Positions 13,101 to 22,902 of a stretch of DNA of 64,000 nt are shown here, in pieces. Origin of the DNA: Aplysia californica. Lineage: Eukaryota; Mollusca; Gastropoda; Aplysiida; Aplysiidae. The DNA lies in assembly GCF_000002075.1 (NCBI RefSeq), contig NW_004797662.1:229266-293265 (forward strand), given 5' to 3'. The notes below the pieces were generated by a model, which was not told the origin of the DNA, made no database searches, and was given only the letters and a program-made list of their open reading frames with translations. A program made the translations under genes and the position numbers. Each line of letters starts with the position of its first letter. Position 1 is the first letter of the stretch.

Positions 13101-13329
13101 TCAGCCTTTGTTGGCAAACTTTTATTGGTGAATGATACTGTGTAGTCCTTGACTTGCAAGAAACACTCCTCACAACATTCCATTTAAAGATTCCATTTCT
13201 CAGGAAGGCAGGATCTGTACGCCTCAGTGTTGCATTATTGACACAAATAAATCTATGGCAATGCCTGGTGTGTTTTGCAGCACATATTATGCCCTCAATC
13301 AATTTTCTTCTTATGGTGTTCATCATCAT
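1110..13329 (-). CDS. GTPBP6: HflX-family GTPase, mitochondrial, GTPBP6 orthologue (11 exons, 542 aa)
   Basis: Exons (minus strand, in order): 13329-13086, 10857-10744, 9846-9740, 7942-7761, 6156-6067, 5277-5172, 4691-4571, 3390-3182, 2733-2585, 1967-1812, 1260-1110. All junctions are GT-AG with matching phase, and the total of 1629 nt is divisible by three. Residues 1-80 are basic and Ser/Arg-rich without acids at the start, like a mitochondrial presequence. The HflX N-domain and coiled linker follow (about 105-310). The G domain has the P-loop GYTNAGKT (317-324), G3 DTVGF (365-369), G4 NKVD (433-436) and a VSAVTG G5-like motif. Human GTPBP6 is of similar length and acts in mitochondrial ribosome biogenesis and recycling, so that role is the expected one. 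The start is the first of three consecutive ATGs; the first junction splits a glycine codon and fits exactly. Introns hold MITEs, SINEs and a LINE 3' end. The gene is divergent from the hydrolase gene to its right. Confidence 0.93.
2897..3060 (-). mobile_element. tRNA-derived SINE, group C
   Basis: Read on the minus strand, a pol III A-box-like GTGTAGTGATTAGGTGC is followed by a B-box-like GAGTTTGATTCCTGTG, then a body that recurs at about 5860-5990, 31798-31950, 53686-53830 and, on the plus strand, 63125-63310. The tRNA cloverleaf is not intact, so this is a SINE and not a tRNA gene. It sits in a GTPBP6 intron. Confidence 0.65.
3580..4359 (+). mobile_element. pogo/Tigger-like non-autonomous transposon, copy 1
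   Basis: It begins CAGTGGAAACCTGTTATAAC and ends with the inverted partner of CAGTGGAGTCCACTTATAAC, flanked by TA on both sides (3578-3579 and 4360-4361). TA target duplication and a CAGTGGAA... terminus are typical of pogo/Tigger elements. About 780 bp, no transposase seen. Further copies are at 6200-7013 (opposite orientation) and 12102-13027. Confidence 0.75.
4712..4885 (+). mobile_element. SINE group A, copy 1
   Basis: The copy starts near GTTAGTGGGTGCTTGGGTG and ends with the shared tail CTCATATGACCTA...GCAAGTGCAGTAAAAC followed by an A-rich end. It lies about 20 bp upstream of the acceptor of the GTPase exon 4691-4571, in opposite orientation to the gene. Other copies lie at about 19745-20010, 24205-24375, 58012-58195 and 58640-58817. 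Confidence 0.65.
5283..5530 (-). mobile_element. LINE 3' end, RTE-like (5'-truncated)
   Basis: On the minus strand, broken reading frames give LEHLALTGKIEGKRGRGRPR and then a tail rich in GAT repeats. The same 3' end, with the same GAT tail, lies at about 16430-16655 on the plus strand. Short 3' UTRs ending in simple repeats are typical of RTE-type non-LTR retrotransposons. The tail ends only a few bases upstream of the acceptor of GTPase exon 5277-5172, so the element supplies nearly the whole intron end. Confidence 0.75.
5855..5995 (-). mobile_element. tRNA-derived SINE, group C, degraded copy
   Basis: Similar to 2897-3060: GGGCTGACAGGGA, a GAGATTCAAACTC-type reversed B box, and AAACACCTAATCCTTACAGC near the tRNA-like head. 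Diverged, so the limits are approximate. Confidence 0.5.
6200..7013 (-). mobile_element. pogo/Tigger-like non-autonomous transposon, copy 2
   Basis: Reverse orientation relative to the copy at 3580-4359. It starts CAGTGGAGTCCACTTATATA and ends AACAGGATTCCACTG. The interior follows copy 1 in reverse order over about 800 bp, with no intact transposase frame. It lies in a GTPBP6 intron. Confidence 0.75.
8356..8790 (+). mobile_element. MITE family 1, copy a
   Basis: About 435 bp. Left end TATGTGCCACGACATGG then AATCAGGCGCTCGTCAA; right end is the inverted form (GACGAGCACCTGGTTTCAC...GCCTCACATA). Eight copies of this family are in the window. The terminal inverted repeats are about 35 bp and there is no coding capacity. 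Confidence 0.8.
8874..9053. mobile_element. Short pogo-like MITE (180 bp)
   Basis: Ends CACTGGAATCCACTTTTAAA and, reversed, CACTGAAGTCCGTTTAAAC. The size and the CAGTG-type termini suggest a pogo/mariner-type MITE unrelated in its interior to the 780-bp copies. A poly-A run lies in the middle. Confidence 0.5.
10374..10447. repeat. Short palindromic MITE-like element
   Basis: GTAGAACTCATATTCAACAG at the left pairs imperfectly with the reverse complement of GTTGAGTCTGAGTTCCACTG at the right. This could be a minimal pogo-type foldback element. Confidence 0.4.
11002..11486. mobile_element. Putative pogo-like MITE (485 bp)
   Basis: Left end TACAGTACAACACATAGGTC and right end, reversed, TACTGTATAACACAGGGATC are related inverted ends with TCGAAC just inside both. 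Only one copy is present in this window, so the family call rests on the ends alone. Confidence 0.5.
12102..13027. mobile_element. Composite pogo/Tigger-like insertion (end fragment plus nearly full copy)
   Basis: 12102-12240 matches the left end of the copy at 3580-4359. At 12244 a TACAGTG terminus of the other end type begins, followed by a nearly complete copy in the orientation of 6200-7013, which stops near 13027 a little short of its terminus. It lies directly next to GTPase exon 1 (13086-13329). Confidence 0.65.
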
Positions 13330-13359
13330 ATTGTTAAATTTTAAGAACCTACTTCAAGT

Positions 13360-13399
13360 CCGTCCAAATAACTCCAATCATGTCATGTCCAATGGCATC
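13360..13399 (-). promoter_or_regulatory. Possible 5' UTR acceptor and 6-residue upstream ORF of the GTPase gene
   Basis: On the minus strand a pyrimidine-rich TTTTTGTATGTTCAG acceptor-like site ends at about 13400. It is followed by ATG CCA TTG GAC ATG ACA TGA, a six-codon upstream ORF before the main ATG at 13329. Seen in sequence; use is inferred. Confidence 0.35.
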
Positions 13400-13439
13400 T
13401 GAACATACAAAAACAGAGCAGTAGGCTATTTTTAAAATT

Positions 13440-13590
13440 GTGATCCAAGATATAGATCTATATCTAGATCTAGATTTATTACAAGTTTCACAAAATAATA
13501 AGCCAACCATTCACGACTAGAATCTAGATCTAGATCTAGATCTAGATCTAGAATCTAGATCTAGATTTCTAGATCTAGATTTCTAGAATA
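13440..13590. repeat. AGATCT/TCTAGA palindromic hexamer repeat
   Basis: Runs of AGATCT and TCTAGA tile most of 13448-13475 and 13520-13585, with further copies near 13665-13685, 13756 and 15405. The self-complementary unit lies between the two divergent genes. Confidence 0.75.
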
Positions 13591-13599
13591 TGATTCCTT

Positions 13600-14095
13600 C
13601 GTCAAAACTTTCAAGTCGGCAAACGTGTTTACATTACATAGCATAGCAGTAGCTGACAAGATTTTAGATCTTGATTCTAGATCTAGTGCAATTAATTAAT
13701 TGTGTGCGAGTACATTGTCCGCTACCCGTGCTACACTCACTACACTACACTGTAGTAGATCTAGTAGTGTAACTGTTCTGTAACACTACTCTGGTGACTG
13801 CACACTACTGCTCGAACTGACTGAAGTCTGAAGACTAAAGGGAGGAGTCAGATTTTCAGTCTTAGATACGCTTCAAAGGGTATCTTGATTCACAAAAAAA
13901 CACAACATTTGTTGTAAAATTTTAAATCTCGTGAGCCATGTAAAAACACAGTTTAAAAATTCAACTCCAAACGAAGGTTCACTCTGCAGAGAGACAATAA
14001 ATTGGCTACTTCCACTTTCGATTTTCCCAAACCGGAAGTCTGTGAGCTGTTATTGCCAGTAGCCTGGAGAATCTCCGTGCATAGAATACGTAAGC
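13600..14095. promoter_or_regulatory. Putative bidirectional promoter between GTPase and hydrolase genes
   Basis: The zone separates the minus-strand GTPase start (13329) from the plus-strand hydrolase gene. ACCGGAAGT, an ETS-type motif common at housekeeping start sites, lies at about 14031. A donor-like AC|GTAAGC at about 14091 could end a non-coding first exon of the hydrolase. CAAGATGGCTGC, a YY1-like motif, lies further right at about 14348. Motifs are seen; promoter activity is inferred. Confidence 0.4.
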
Positions 14096-14507
14096 CATTC
14101 TATCATTAGAGATTATCCTATAGCTTCAGTATCTTAAACTATTCTCTAGCACACTTGTATGCCACACAAATATTTAGAAATGTCAAAATTCAAAATAAGA
14201 GAAAAAGTTTCAGAAAATTAAAGTACTGAATGATGATTGTAAACATACATGGCTATTCTGATTCAAGCGAATTACAAATACGTGCAAATAAGAATTATAA
14301 ACCAAGCAGCCGGCTGCTCGAAAGAAGGGACATCACTCTTGATAGTCCAAGATGGCTGCGCCCTGAGAGACGTGAAAGTCAAACAAATAGCTGAAGCCGG
14401 GAGGTTGAGAATGTTCGTGCATTTTAAACTAGTGTACTTCTTTTCCTGTAATGAAGTAAACATTTTATTATTTCAAGTTAAAAAGTCAAAATTATTTTTC
14501 CTCTAGG

Positions 14508-14666
14508 ATGGATCTGTCCTTATTACCTGTTTTGTTGAGATTGTCACTGAGGGTTGGGATGACTTCCACACTCACTCTCACCTTTTCGACCCAGCTTCTC
14601 AGAGCGACTGCCCTCAGTGTCCCTTCCACTCGAACTTCTGGACTGCCCTGTTCGAAGTATTGAGAT
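14508..14666 (+). other. Short frame with presequence-like composition (possible alternative exon)
   Basis: An acceptor-like TTTTTCCTCTAG is followed by an ATG at 14508 and about 50 codons beginning MDLSLLPVLLRLSLRVG, rich in Leu, Ser, Thr and Arg and without acids after the second residue. It resembles a targeting presequence, but I see no strong donor and no link to a known exon. It could be chance. Confidence 0.2.
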
Positions 14667-14827
14667 TCGTTAGTTTTTTGCTGGGTCTGGACAACACGTC
14701 ATTACATTTATCCTAGATCTATATCTATATCTATTATATAGGAAAATTATAAAGTGTCAACCCAAACCAATTTATTGTTGAATAAGAAAAGACTGAAATG
14801 TCCTGATGTATTTTGATTGGCTAGCTC

Positions 14828-14945
14828 TATTCGGACTCGAGTCCGAATATAATTTTTATCTATTCGGACTCGAGTCCAAATATGGGTTTTATCTATTTGG
14901 ACTCGGGTCCGAAAAAAAAAAGGTTTTATTCTTTCGGACTTGGCT
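14828..14945. repeat. 33-bp-period array of 22-bp palindromes
   Basis: A perfect 22-bp palindrome centred on GGACTCGAGTCC spans 14828-14849. Two slightly degraded copies start at 14861 and 14894, exactly 33 bp apart, and a half copy (TTCGGACTTGG) follows. It is in the first intron of the hydrolase gene. Confidence 0.85.
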
Positions 14946-15489
14946 TTTAAGTAAGTTATGTGAGGGTGAGGTTACATTATATAAATGTCGTCGGCGAATT
15001 TTATGTAAAACTAGAATTAGAACTAGAATTGCCCACTAGGACTGTGTAATTGTGTTCAAAGTCAACGGACTGCACTCTCATTAGATTTACCCAATGGCAG
15101 TGTCTAAGTACACGGTAACTGGCAACACAGGGTCCTTCCACCACCACTATAGCATCATCATTACTTCCACCACCATTTGTCTTTCCACAATTTCATTTTG
15201 TTGTGTGTTATAGTTTTTCTGTAACTATTTTCTTTTATCACATCGCACAAAACCGACAGCCCAACACCTCTTCCCCCTCCAAGCCGAGAGTGTGAGATCG
15301 CTACGTGCAATCTCATTGGTCGACATAATTAACTTTGTCCCCCCAGCATGGTCAGCTCAACTTAGTCATTCTGTTCATACTAATCATGTAGGGAGGGCCA
15401 GTCTAGATAGATCTAGATCTAGTAACTGGATACTAAAGCTCACGGTCTCGACTGCTATCATTATAATCGAAAAAAAGTTCGTACATGCT

Positions 15490-16655
15490 GGAAATATTTA
15501 GGAACAAAGGTCGGAAGTCAGAACGGACGTCATGCTGGACTCAATTCAGGAAATCCTATTTGTAATCTCATTAGCAAAGGTGAAAAGATCAAACTAGTCC
15601 AACAGTTTAAATATGTAGGATGTGTCACGACGTGGTGAAATCAGGCGCTTGTTAATTTTGGGGCATATATATAGAGTTATTGGTACCTTCTGATTTAAAG
15701 CTTGTCCATTTACCTTGCTTTTGATGAAAAAAATATCCATTTATCTTTGATACTAGTCAAGATATTGGTGATTGAAGGAGGTTAGGGTCGCCTGGTTTCA
15801 GAGGTGAAATGAGTGAGAAAATGACCCCCAAAGTTTAGTTATTTCCTAAGCTTGAGAGTCTGTAGAAATCTAATATGTACATCTTTTATGCCTTTAATCA
15901 ACGTTTTTCAGTAAAAATCCACTCAGAGATGTGTTCTTTAATAGGCATGAAAAGTGCTGAGCCAAAAAAACAAAAATTAGTTAAAAGTTCCTCAATATGC
16001 AAAAAAAAATGCCAGTTTCTTCACTTTCATTATTTTGAAGAGTGCCTGATTTAACCACGCTACCTAACGTATAATAACATCTGATGTCATTTGTTCCACA
16101 GAAATAAAATGGACAATTGCAATGGCTAAGGCTAGTTTCAATAAAATGAACCCAATCCTTAAAAATAGAAACATCTCAATGACTACCAAACTGACAGTTC
16201 TGAAAAGCTGTGTGTGGTCAACCCTTTTATATGGTTGTGAATGCTGGACAATCACTAAAGGCAGTGAAAATAAAATAGAAGCAACAGAAATGTGGTTTCT
16301 TAGGAGGCTGCTGAGAATATCGTGGAAGGAAAAGAAATCAAATGAGGTAATGCTTGATGAAGCCCACGCTTGACGCTCACTGTTAAAAACAATCAGGAAA
16401 CGACAAAGGCAGTCTTTGACACACCTGAATAGACAAAGGTCTTGAACATCTAGCTCTCACTGGCAAAATTGAAGGCGAACGAAGCAGGGGTAGGCCCAGA
16501 GCAACCTACTTAGGGAACCTAAACTAATGGGTTATGGGGAAAGATCAGGGAAATGTAGCTTTTTTTAAAAGCATCCAAGCATGTGAATGAATGGAGAACC
16601 ATGATCGCCGATGTCTGTTTCAGATCTGGCACTGGATGATGATGATGCATAGAGT
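15490..16655 (+). mobile_element. LINE (RTE-like) 3' part, interrupted by a MITE
   Basis: Upstream of the MITE a frame reads KIKLVQQFKYVG. After it, at about 16100, the frame continues with IAMAKASFNKMNPILKNRN and YGCECWT, typical of the C-terminal end of a non-LTR reverse transcriptase. The frame then decays through the LEHLALTGKIEG motif to a GATGATGAT tail at about 16640-16650. The reverse transcriptase catalytic core is absent, so this copy is 5'-truncated and dead. Confidence 0.85.
15621..16068 (+). mobile_element. MITE family 1, copy b (inside the LINE)
   Basis: Starts TGTGTCACGACGTGGTGAAA, then the family interior, and ends near GTGCCTGATTTAACCACGC...CCTAACGTA. It splits the LINE between the QFKYVG codons and the downstream AMAKASFNKM segment, so it inserted after the LINE. 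Confidence 0.8.
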
Positions 16656-17043
16656 CTAAGTGATTTCAGACATGACCTCCTTACAGTGTCCAATATGAAG
16701 ACGCCAATATAGGATAGGAGATCCTCTGAATCAGCAACTGGATTATGACACTGACACTGACAAGAGAAATTTCTGATGTATTGAGAATGGAACTGAGAGT
16801 AGGCTATTGCTTAAAACTCGAAGAGAAAGTTTAAAAAAAATAGTTATCTTGTTATTAAATCTTAGACTTTAGTTGTTGCTGTTCTTTAGTTACAAACATA
16901 ACATGTTTTCCCCCTTATCCTTATCTCTCCGACTGTTTCTCTTGTACCAGAACATCTTACATGACGCTTACTGGGCAAGACCGCAGAGGCCACCACCAGG
17001 CTTTTGATCACTTCTGTCGTTGACGTGAACAGACCCCCTCACT

Positions 17044-20000
17044 ATGTGGTCACAGACTTTGCCACACTGTAGCTTAGCATGGAGATGTGGCCGTCTATTA
17101 TCAAAGAGAATCAAATTGAAGCAGCAAACTTATTGTCGAGGATTTCATTCCTCGCCGACAATGTTTTTGTTCTGGAGGAATGGCAAAAATGTTGGCTTAG
17201 GAGCGTTTCCCACCACTATGGAAAGTCGAGCGAGGCTCCATGATGGAAGAAGTCTGTTGGACAGGTACGTCTTTGTGAAGACACTAGAAAACTACTATGA
17301 TGACGTGCCCAGCGGCATAATTCTGGACACTGCTTACGCTGACTCTCAGCCTAATGAAGATTTCGATCCTATCACCCCTGTTGTTGTTGGTCTTCACGAT
17401 ACACCTGGAAGCCACAAAGACCTCGCACCGATTCTGAACACTTTTGCAAAGCTGGGGTGCCGAACTATAGCTCCAACTTTTCCAGGTTTGTTTTGAATAG
17501 GCATGACAATGAAGAGAACTTTGTATGGTCCGTATGTTTCTTTGACGTACCACCCTCCCCCAAGTTTTCCCTCTATCACTCAGATGTTTTGTGTAGGTTT
17601 TCGAACTTTGCTTGCTAATATTTAAGATAAAAATAACAATATCAGATCTCTATGAATAGCTGTTATGATGGAAATGCTTGACTAAAACTTGTGGCTCTAA
17701 ATTTCCTAGAAACTATTTTGATCATACATTTGTATTTTGTTGTACTGCTGTCAGTTATTAATGAGGGTATTAGTCTGTACCATATTACTTGTCAGTTTAT
17801 CTTTATGTGTCAACTTTGTTAAAAATATATATCGTTGTGTCAAGCTGCAGTATAGCATGGTAAAGCTGCTAGAAAATAACAGTGTGATTTTATCTTTTAC
17901 TTACTTACTTACTTGGTTGGAGAATAAACATCATTGCAGGCGGTACAATGACATAGCTGCTCCTCCCTCCTCTCCAGGATCCATGAAAGGGTCTGCCTGC
18001 TGATTGCACCAGTTAACAACTGGTTGGATATTATAAAAATTATATTTTATCTTTTAAAAAATGTCAATTATTTCTGTCAGTGAGGTTAATCGACTTTTAT
18101 ATTATCTGTCACTTTTTGGCTGTAACTATATATATATCTTGAATAATCTGTGATCACTTGGAATCACAAGGCTGTAGATCTTGTGGTATATTTGTAATTG
18201 CAGTTGAACATATTAGATATATTGTTATTGGTGGTGGGTGGGGTACCAGACTTTATATATCACACACTTTACCTATTGACAGTGTTATAAATGTCCTTTG
18301 TAATTACTAGTGCCTTGAAAATTTTTCAACAAGCTGGAAAACTCTTCCACTTTAAATGATGACGGAAAACTCAAAAGCTAGCTCAGAGTACTTTTGAAAT
18401 GCTCGTATTATTTACGGTAGGCCTACATGCTGACGCCTCTTTTATCAAGGACATGTAGAAATTTCTTGGCCATAGAACAAAAATTTAAAAATATCAGTTA
18501 CTGCTGTTGGTGATCGATGGGCGATCCCTTAACATCTTACTTGAACATTTACTCTTAGCTTATCTTGAACATATCAGTTATTATTGTCTGTGCCCACCAG
18601 GTTAAGAATTCCTCTTTTTGATCCAGCTTTTTAAAATCATTATTTACCATTCCCAGGTCATGGCGACACCCAGGGCTTGCTGCAGGGTTATGACGATGTC
18701 TTCTCGCACTCCTCCACTGAGAGAGCAATTTTTGTCCATGATTTTCTCATCGATTTAGGCATTCAAAGGTTTGTATTATGGCTAGTACCACTGGTTTTTC
18801 AAATGGGAGAAGACATTCAGTGCTGTAGCTTTCCCTGATGAGGTCTGTTTACAGCATGATGTTGGTAGCATCTCCAGAATGGTTGATATATCCAATATTT
18901 ATTCTCAGACTCCAAGGGTCAGCGTGGTCTTGCTGCAAACAATGTCTTTGCTTTTCTTCTCTTTACTTTTGATTTTCAGATCTCTACCATTGAATATTGA
19001 ATACTCACAAGCACAGTCGAATCTGTTCAAAACGGACCACCCACTGTCAGCCGAAAAATGGTCATCGTAGACAGATGGTCCTGTTGGACTGTCATTATAA
19101 TAGCAAAAAAAGCAAGGGAGAAAGTGGGAAATGGCCGTTTGCACAGATGATTGTCTTGGACAGGTGGTAAATAAAACAGGTTCGACCATAGGTCTGTATA
19201 GAGTTATTTTTTCCCCCTCTCAATCTTTTCTGTTATCAGAGGGTATTTTTAAAAGTAGTCTTCATTGGATTTTTCTGTCTCCTCCGCCACAAATAAAAAG
19301 TAACAACTTTTGAATTCAAAAGTGTTTCGAATACGGATTACAGTTAGGAGAACGTTTTTCATTGTTTATGAAACATGTGCTTTGTATAAATTTAAAATAC
19401 ATACTGTAAAAATCTTTTTTGCTATGATATTGATACAAAATATATAGGCCTATATATTTTCTTAATGTGTTTAATTGCTATGATTTTTTGCAGTAATTCT
19501 TTTTTCAGAAAAAAATAAGTTTAAGACATTTGTCTCATTCCACAGAGTGGACTTGTTGATTGGTGTAGGAGCATCATGTTACACCATCATGCGGATGTGT
19601 GCAGGATTCGATTCCACAGAATATTACCGATCAATCGCCCTCATCTCACCGTGGCCCCTGACCAGACCAAGGTTATTTGTGTGTCACTTTTATTTGTGTG
19701 TCACTTTTATTTGTGTTTGCTACCTTGACATGCTCACTTTTTTGTCTATTTAGAGTTTGACTGCGGGTACTTGGCGGGTGCTCTGGTGTTGTTTGCTCCT
19801 TCTTTCATTTCAAACATCTATTGTGGCGCTCATATGACCTTATGCAGTTGCGAGCGCCTTAAAACCTCTACTAAAACTAAAACATCTATTGTTCTTCATC
19901 TTTCCTCCTTCTTTTTTGTGTTTGTTATTCTCTTTTAACACGTCTAATCTTCAGCATTTACATGACCTAACTATGTTGCAAGTGCCGTAAAATGCCTACT

Positions 20001-22440
20001 GAAACAAAAACTGGAGTCTGACTAGATGGCAGGAACAATTGGAAGAATTTTAGGATAAGGGTTTTCAATTGAAAGACTAAATTGCCTTCAATTTCCATTA
20101 TATAACAGGGATGCCAAATTTCAGTTTTTTCCGGCTTTTTCCGTTTTTTTCATCCACTTGCAAAGGAAAGGGGAATGGTAAGAGAAATGTTTTTGTTTGC
20201 TCATTTAAAGATTTTACAAGGTTTGTTTTAGGTGAGGTGTGATGCTCCGCTCATTTTCAGGGTTTTTTTCAAAAATCATTTGGCATCCCTGATATAAGTA
20301 TTCAATATGGGTTTTATGTGTGAATGAAAAATCGCTTTTTTAAAACATTTAATTTTGAAATATTATATTTTATTCGTTTGTCTTGCTGGCAGGTTTGAAA
20401 AAGATCTTGAAGCATCAAAGAAACTCCAGTTACTGTGGGACCGTCCGTTCTTCCGCCTTCCCATGAGAATGTTTCTGTCCGGTTATCGTGTAGGCGAAGC
20501 CAGCACGCCACGGGATAAAGTTACCACAGCCTATCTTCTGAATAACCTGGACCTAGGAGAGGTGGGGAACTTTGCGTTGTTTTCTTACTTATACAGACAA
20601 ACTTGTCCAAGATGACCACCCACTGTCGAGAAGAAAAATGGCCATCTTAGACAGGTGATCTTCTAGGATAGTGGCATTATAAATAATATAGGGAAAAGCA
20701 AGGGGGGGGGGGGGCATGGGAATTGGTCATTTATACTGTAATTTTCTTGGAATGACAAGCCTCAGTATTCAACGAGCTGTGTCAATAGGGTTTGGGTTTT
20801 CCTTATTGTGATTATTTCATATGGTTTTTCCTTGTTGTGACAATTGCGATTTTGGTTTTCTTCTTAGTGACAATTGCATTTGGGTATTCCTCTAAGTAAT
20901 GATTGCCTTCGGGATTTTCCATATACTGTCCCCGTCGTTTTATGCAAGAACTATTCTGAAATTATGCAAAATGAGCCCGAAAATGTGAAATTATGCGATT
21001 ATGTTAATTTTAACAAAGAACGATAAAGGAAAATAATCAGAAATTAAGCAAAAAATGATAAAATTTTGCTAAATTATGCGAGGTACATAAAACCACGGGG
21101 ACAGCTTATAGTGATGCTTGCATTTGGGTTTCCTTTCAGTGATGAATGCATTTAGGGTTTTTCTCTTACTTAAATTGCATTTCCATTTTTCTTTGCCTTG
21201 TCAGGCAGCAGGGTCTGCTCTGGCTACCAGTGCCACAAACGTTCCGCGTACAGTGATCTATGGCGGGATGGACCCAGAGGTGAGCGAGGATTTGTACAAT
21301 GACCTTCTGGACAAGCTTGAGATTCCACAGCGCAATGTCGCTGCCTTCAGGGGGAAGTTGGGTAAGTGAAACTTCGTCCAGTTCTGGGAGAATAAGTGTA
21401 AATGTTTTACACTTCCATCAACTCAATTTAGATCTCTCACAGGGATGTCATTTTTGGGGAGGGGTTATTTCTGTTATTTTCACTAAGAGAGTGTTAGAAG
21501 AACAGTTATTATTCCAGTATTTTTTTCTCTTCTCAACCCTATTTCAGCTGTGTCTTTTGACTGACATTTTTTTTGCAAATGCAACTTTGTAAATTTATTA
21601 TAATTTATAGTTAATTTTCACAATATCTCGGTGGTATCCCTGTACTTAGGAGGCAGGCTGCAGGGCGAAACCCGCCTCCTAAATGATCAAAATTGTGTTG
21701 ATGGGGGCATTTCAAAACACCTTCATTTAGCCCTATCCCTGGGGTCATTTTGTACCGCCGGGGTTGTATTCTTCACATTTTAGAATACTTTTAGTACCAA
21801 GATCTCTTTGAAACTTTCAGTGTTGACTCGTTTTGACTGACTGTTATGCAAAGCGTACGGACCAGATTAAGGAGTAAATTTCTTCTTTGGAAAGTGGTGG
21901 CACAGAGTTCCCCACGTCGTATGGATACGATAGTAAAACACGACGTACGGACAGGGTTAAGCAATACAAAATTTTGCGACGTTTTTGTGCCTGTGTTCTA
22001 TCTCAAGGAAAGTAACAACTTAACTTCTGACATCTGTGCTGAAATGGTTAAGTTCTTTGGCTAGCTCACAAAACACATGTGTTCAGTTCTTGCAAGGGGA
22101 AGATATTTTGCCTCCGCTGTTGTGTCCCACACAATCTTGGTTAGCTCTCACAGGGTGGGTTGAAGCAGCCAGCCTCCAAAATAGGATAAACTGTTTTTAT
22201 GGTGGCTAAAACATTAATGATCATTTGAGTAGTCACGCTTCAACATCTCATCTTAAATTTTTATTGTGGCTAACTTTTTCTGCCTCTTTCCTTCTGTTGT
22301 CTCCCTCAGATGCTCCACTTCTTCCAGGAGCACTGAAGTTTCCGGACGGAGGCTATGACCTTCACCTTCAGCACCCTGGGATCATCAGTGTGTACCTGCT
22401 GAATCTGATCAAGTTGTTTCATCCGCACATACGGATATAG
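17044..22440 (+). CDS. Alpha/beta-hydrolase-fold protein, DUF1057-like, probably mitochondrial (6 exons, 378 aa)
   Basis: Exons: 17044-17485, 18657-18768, 19546-19671, 20393-20561, 21205-21361, 22310-22440. All junctions are GT-AG and in phase, 1137 nt in total. An in-frame TGA lies just upstream of the ATG at 17044. Residues 1-40 (for example RLLSKRIKLKQQTYCRGFHS) are basic and look like a mitochondrial presequence. HDTPGSHKD (118-126) is the usual HG-type oxyanion strand of the fold, and GHGD follows at 148-151. The nucleophile elbow, normally G-x-S-x-G, reads IGVGAS at 190-195, with glycine where serine is expected. A possible acid is in GGMD (303-306), and His354 or His357 could be the catalytic histidine. 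It resembles the invertebrate family of unknown function DUF1057; the substrate is unknown. The fold is well supported, the exact family less so, and it may be a pseudo-enzyme. A 5' UTR exon near 14.0-14.1 kb is likely. Confidence 0.85.
18999..19187. mobile_element. MITE family 3, copy a
   Basis: CAGTCGAATCTGTTCAAAAC at the left matches the inverted GGTCGAACCTGTTTTA at the right. The subterminal repeats (GATGGTC, GACAGGTGG) recur at 20598-20770, 26398-26612 and 58522-58888. Non-coding, in a hydrolase intron. Confidence 0.6.
19745..20010 (+). mobile_element. Two adjacent SINE group A copies
   Basis: The shared tail occurs twice, as GCGCTCATATGACCTTATGC then GAGCGCC at about 19829-19860, and more diverged at about 19955-19995. 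Each is preceded by the group A body (TTTGCTCCTTCTTTC...CAAACATCTAT) and followed by ACTAAAAC-type ends. Confidence 0.6.
20106..20291. mobile_element. MITE with CAGGGATGCCAAAT ends (186 bp)
   Basis: Terminal inverted repeats CAGGGATGCCAAATTT and ATTTGGCATCCCTG, flanked on both sides by the same six bases ATATAA as a target-site duplication. The interior is non-coding. It lies in a hydrolase intron. Confidence 0.8.
20598..20770. mobile_element. MITE family 3, copy b
   Basis: TTGTCCAAGATGACCACCCA at the left and TTTTCTTGGAATGACAAG at the right follow the pattern of the copy at 18999-19187, including GGCCATCTTAGACAGG. Ends approximate. Confidence 0.5.
20926..21104. mobile_element. MITE with CTGTCCCCGTGG ends (179 bp)
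   Basis: CTGTCCCCGTCGTTTTATG at the left matches the reverse complement of CATAAAACCACGGGGACAG at the right. The interior is AT-rich and non-coding. Confidence 0.75.
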
Positions 22441-22488
22441 AAATCTAGGCTAACAGATAAATGCTGAAGTACATTGTATATATATACA

Positions 22489-22493
<5 letters not shown>

Positions 22494-22534
<41 letters not shown>
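22494..22534. repeat. (TA)n microsatellite
   Basis: About twenty TA units shortly after the hydrolase stop codon, probably within its 3' UTR. Confidence 0.9.
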
Positions 22535-22536
<2 letters not shown>

Positions 22537-22902
22537 GATGGGCGAGGTAAACATCAGAGTTATGACTGGATTCGAATAGTATCTATGATGAAAGTCATTA
22601 ACAGTTTTTGTCAGCAACTTCAAGTTTTACTAGGATGACTGAAAACATACTCTAGGGGGATAGAGTGTGTTTTATTCTAACAGCTGTTGTTGCATTTGTC
22701 GAAAGTTTTTGGCCTTAAGTTTGTATGCAAACATACACGACAATATGAACCAGAAATTCTCCGAGTTCCACGATCTTCCATTTTACTAACCATAATGATA
22801 TGAGTAAACTAGATGTCTAGGATTTGAATTTGAATAGATATTAATGGTGTGAGGTCTAAGCTGATAGAGGTATAATTGGCTGGAGGGTCCTACTAAAACA
22901 CA

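Noticed and set aside
14249-14506. 85-codon frame as the first exon of the hydrolase
   Set aside because: No donor links it in phase to 17044, and an in-frame stop precedes the ATG at 17044, so the 17044 start stands alone.
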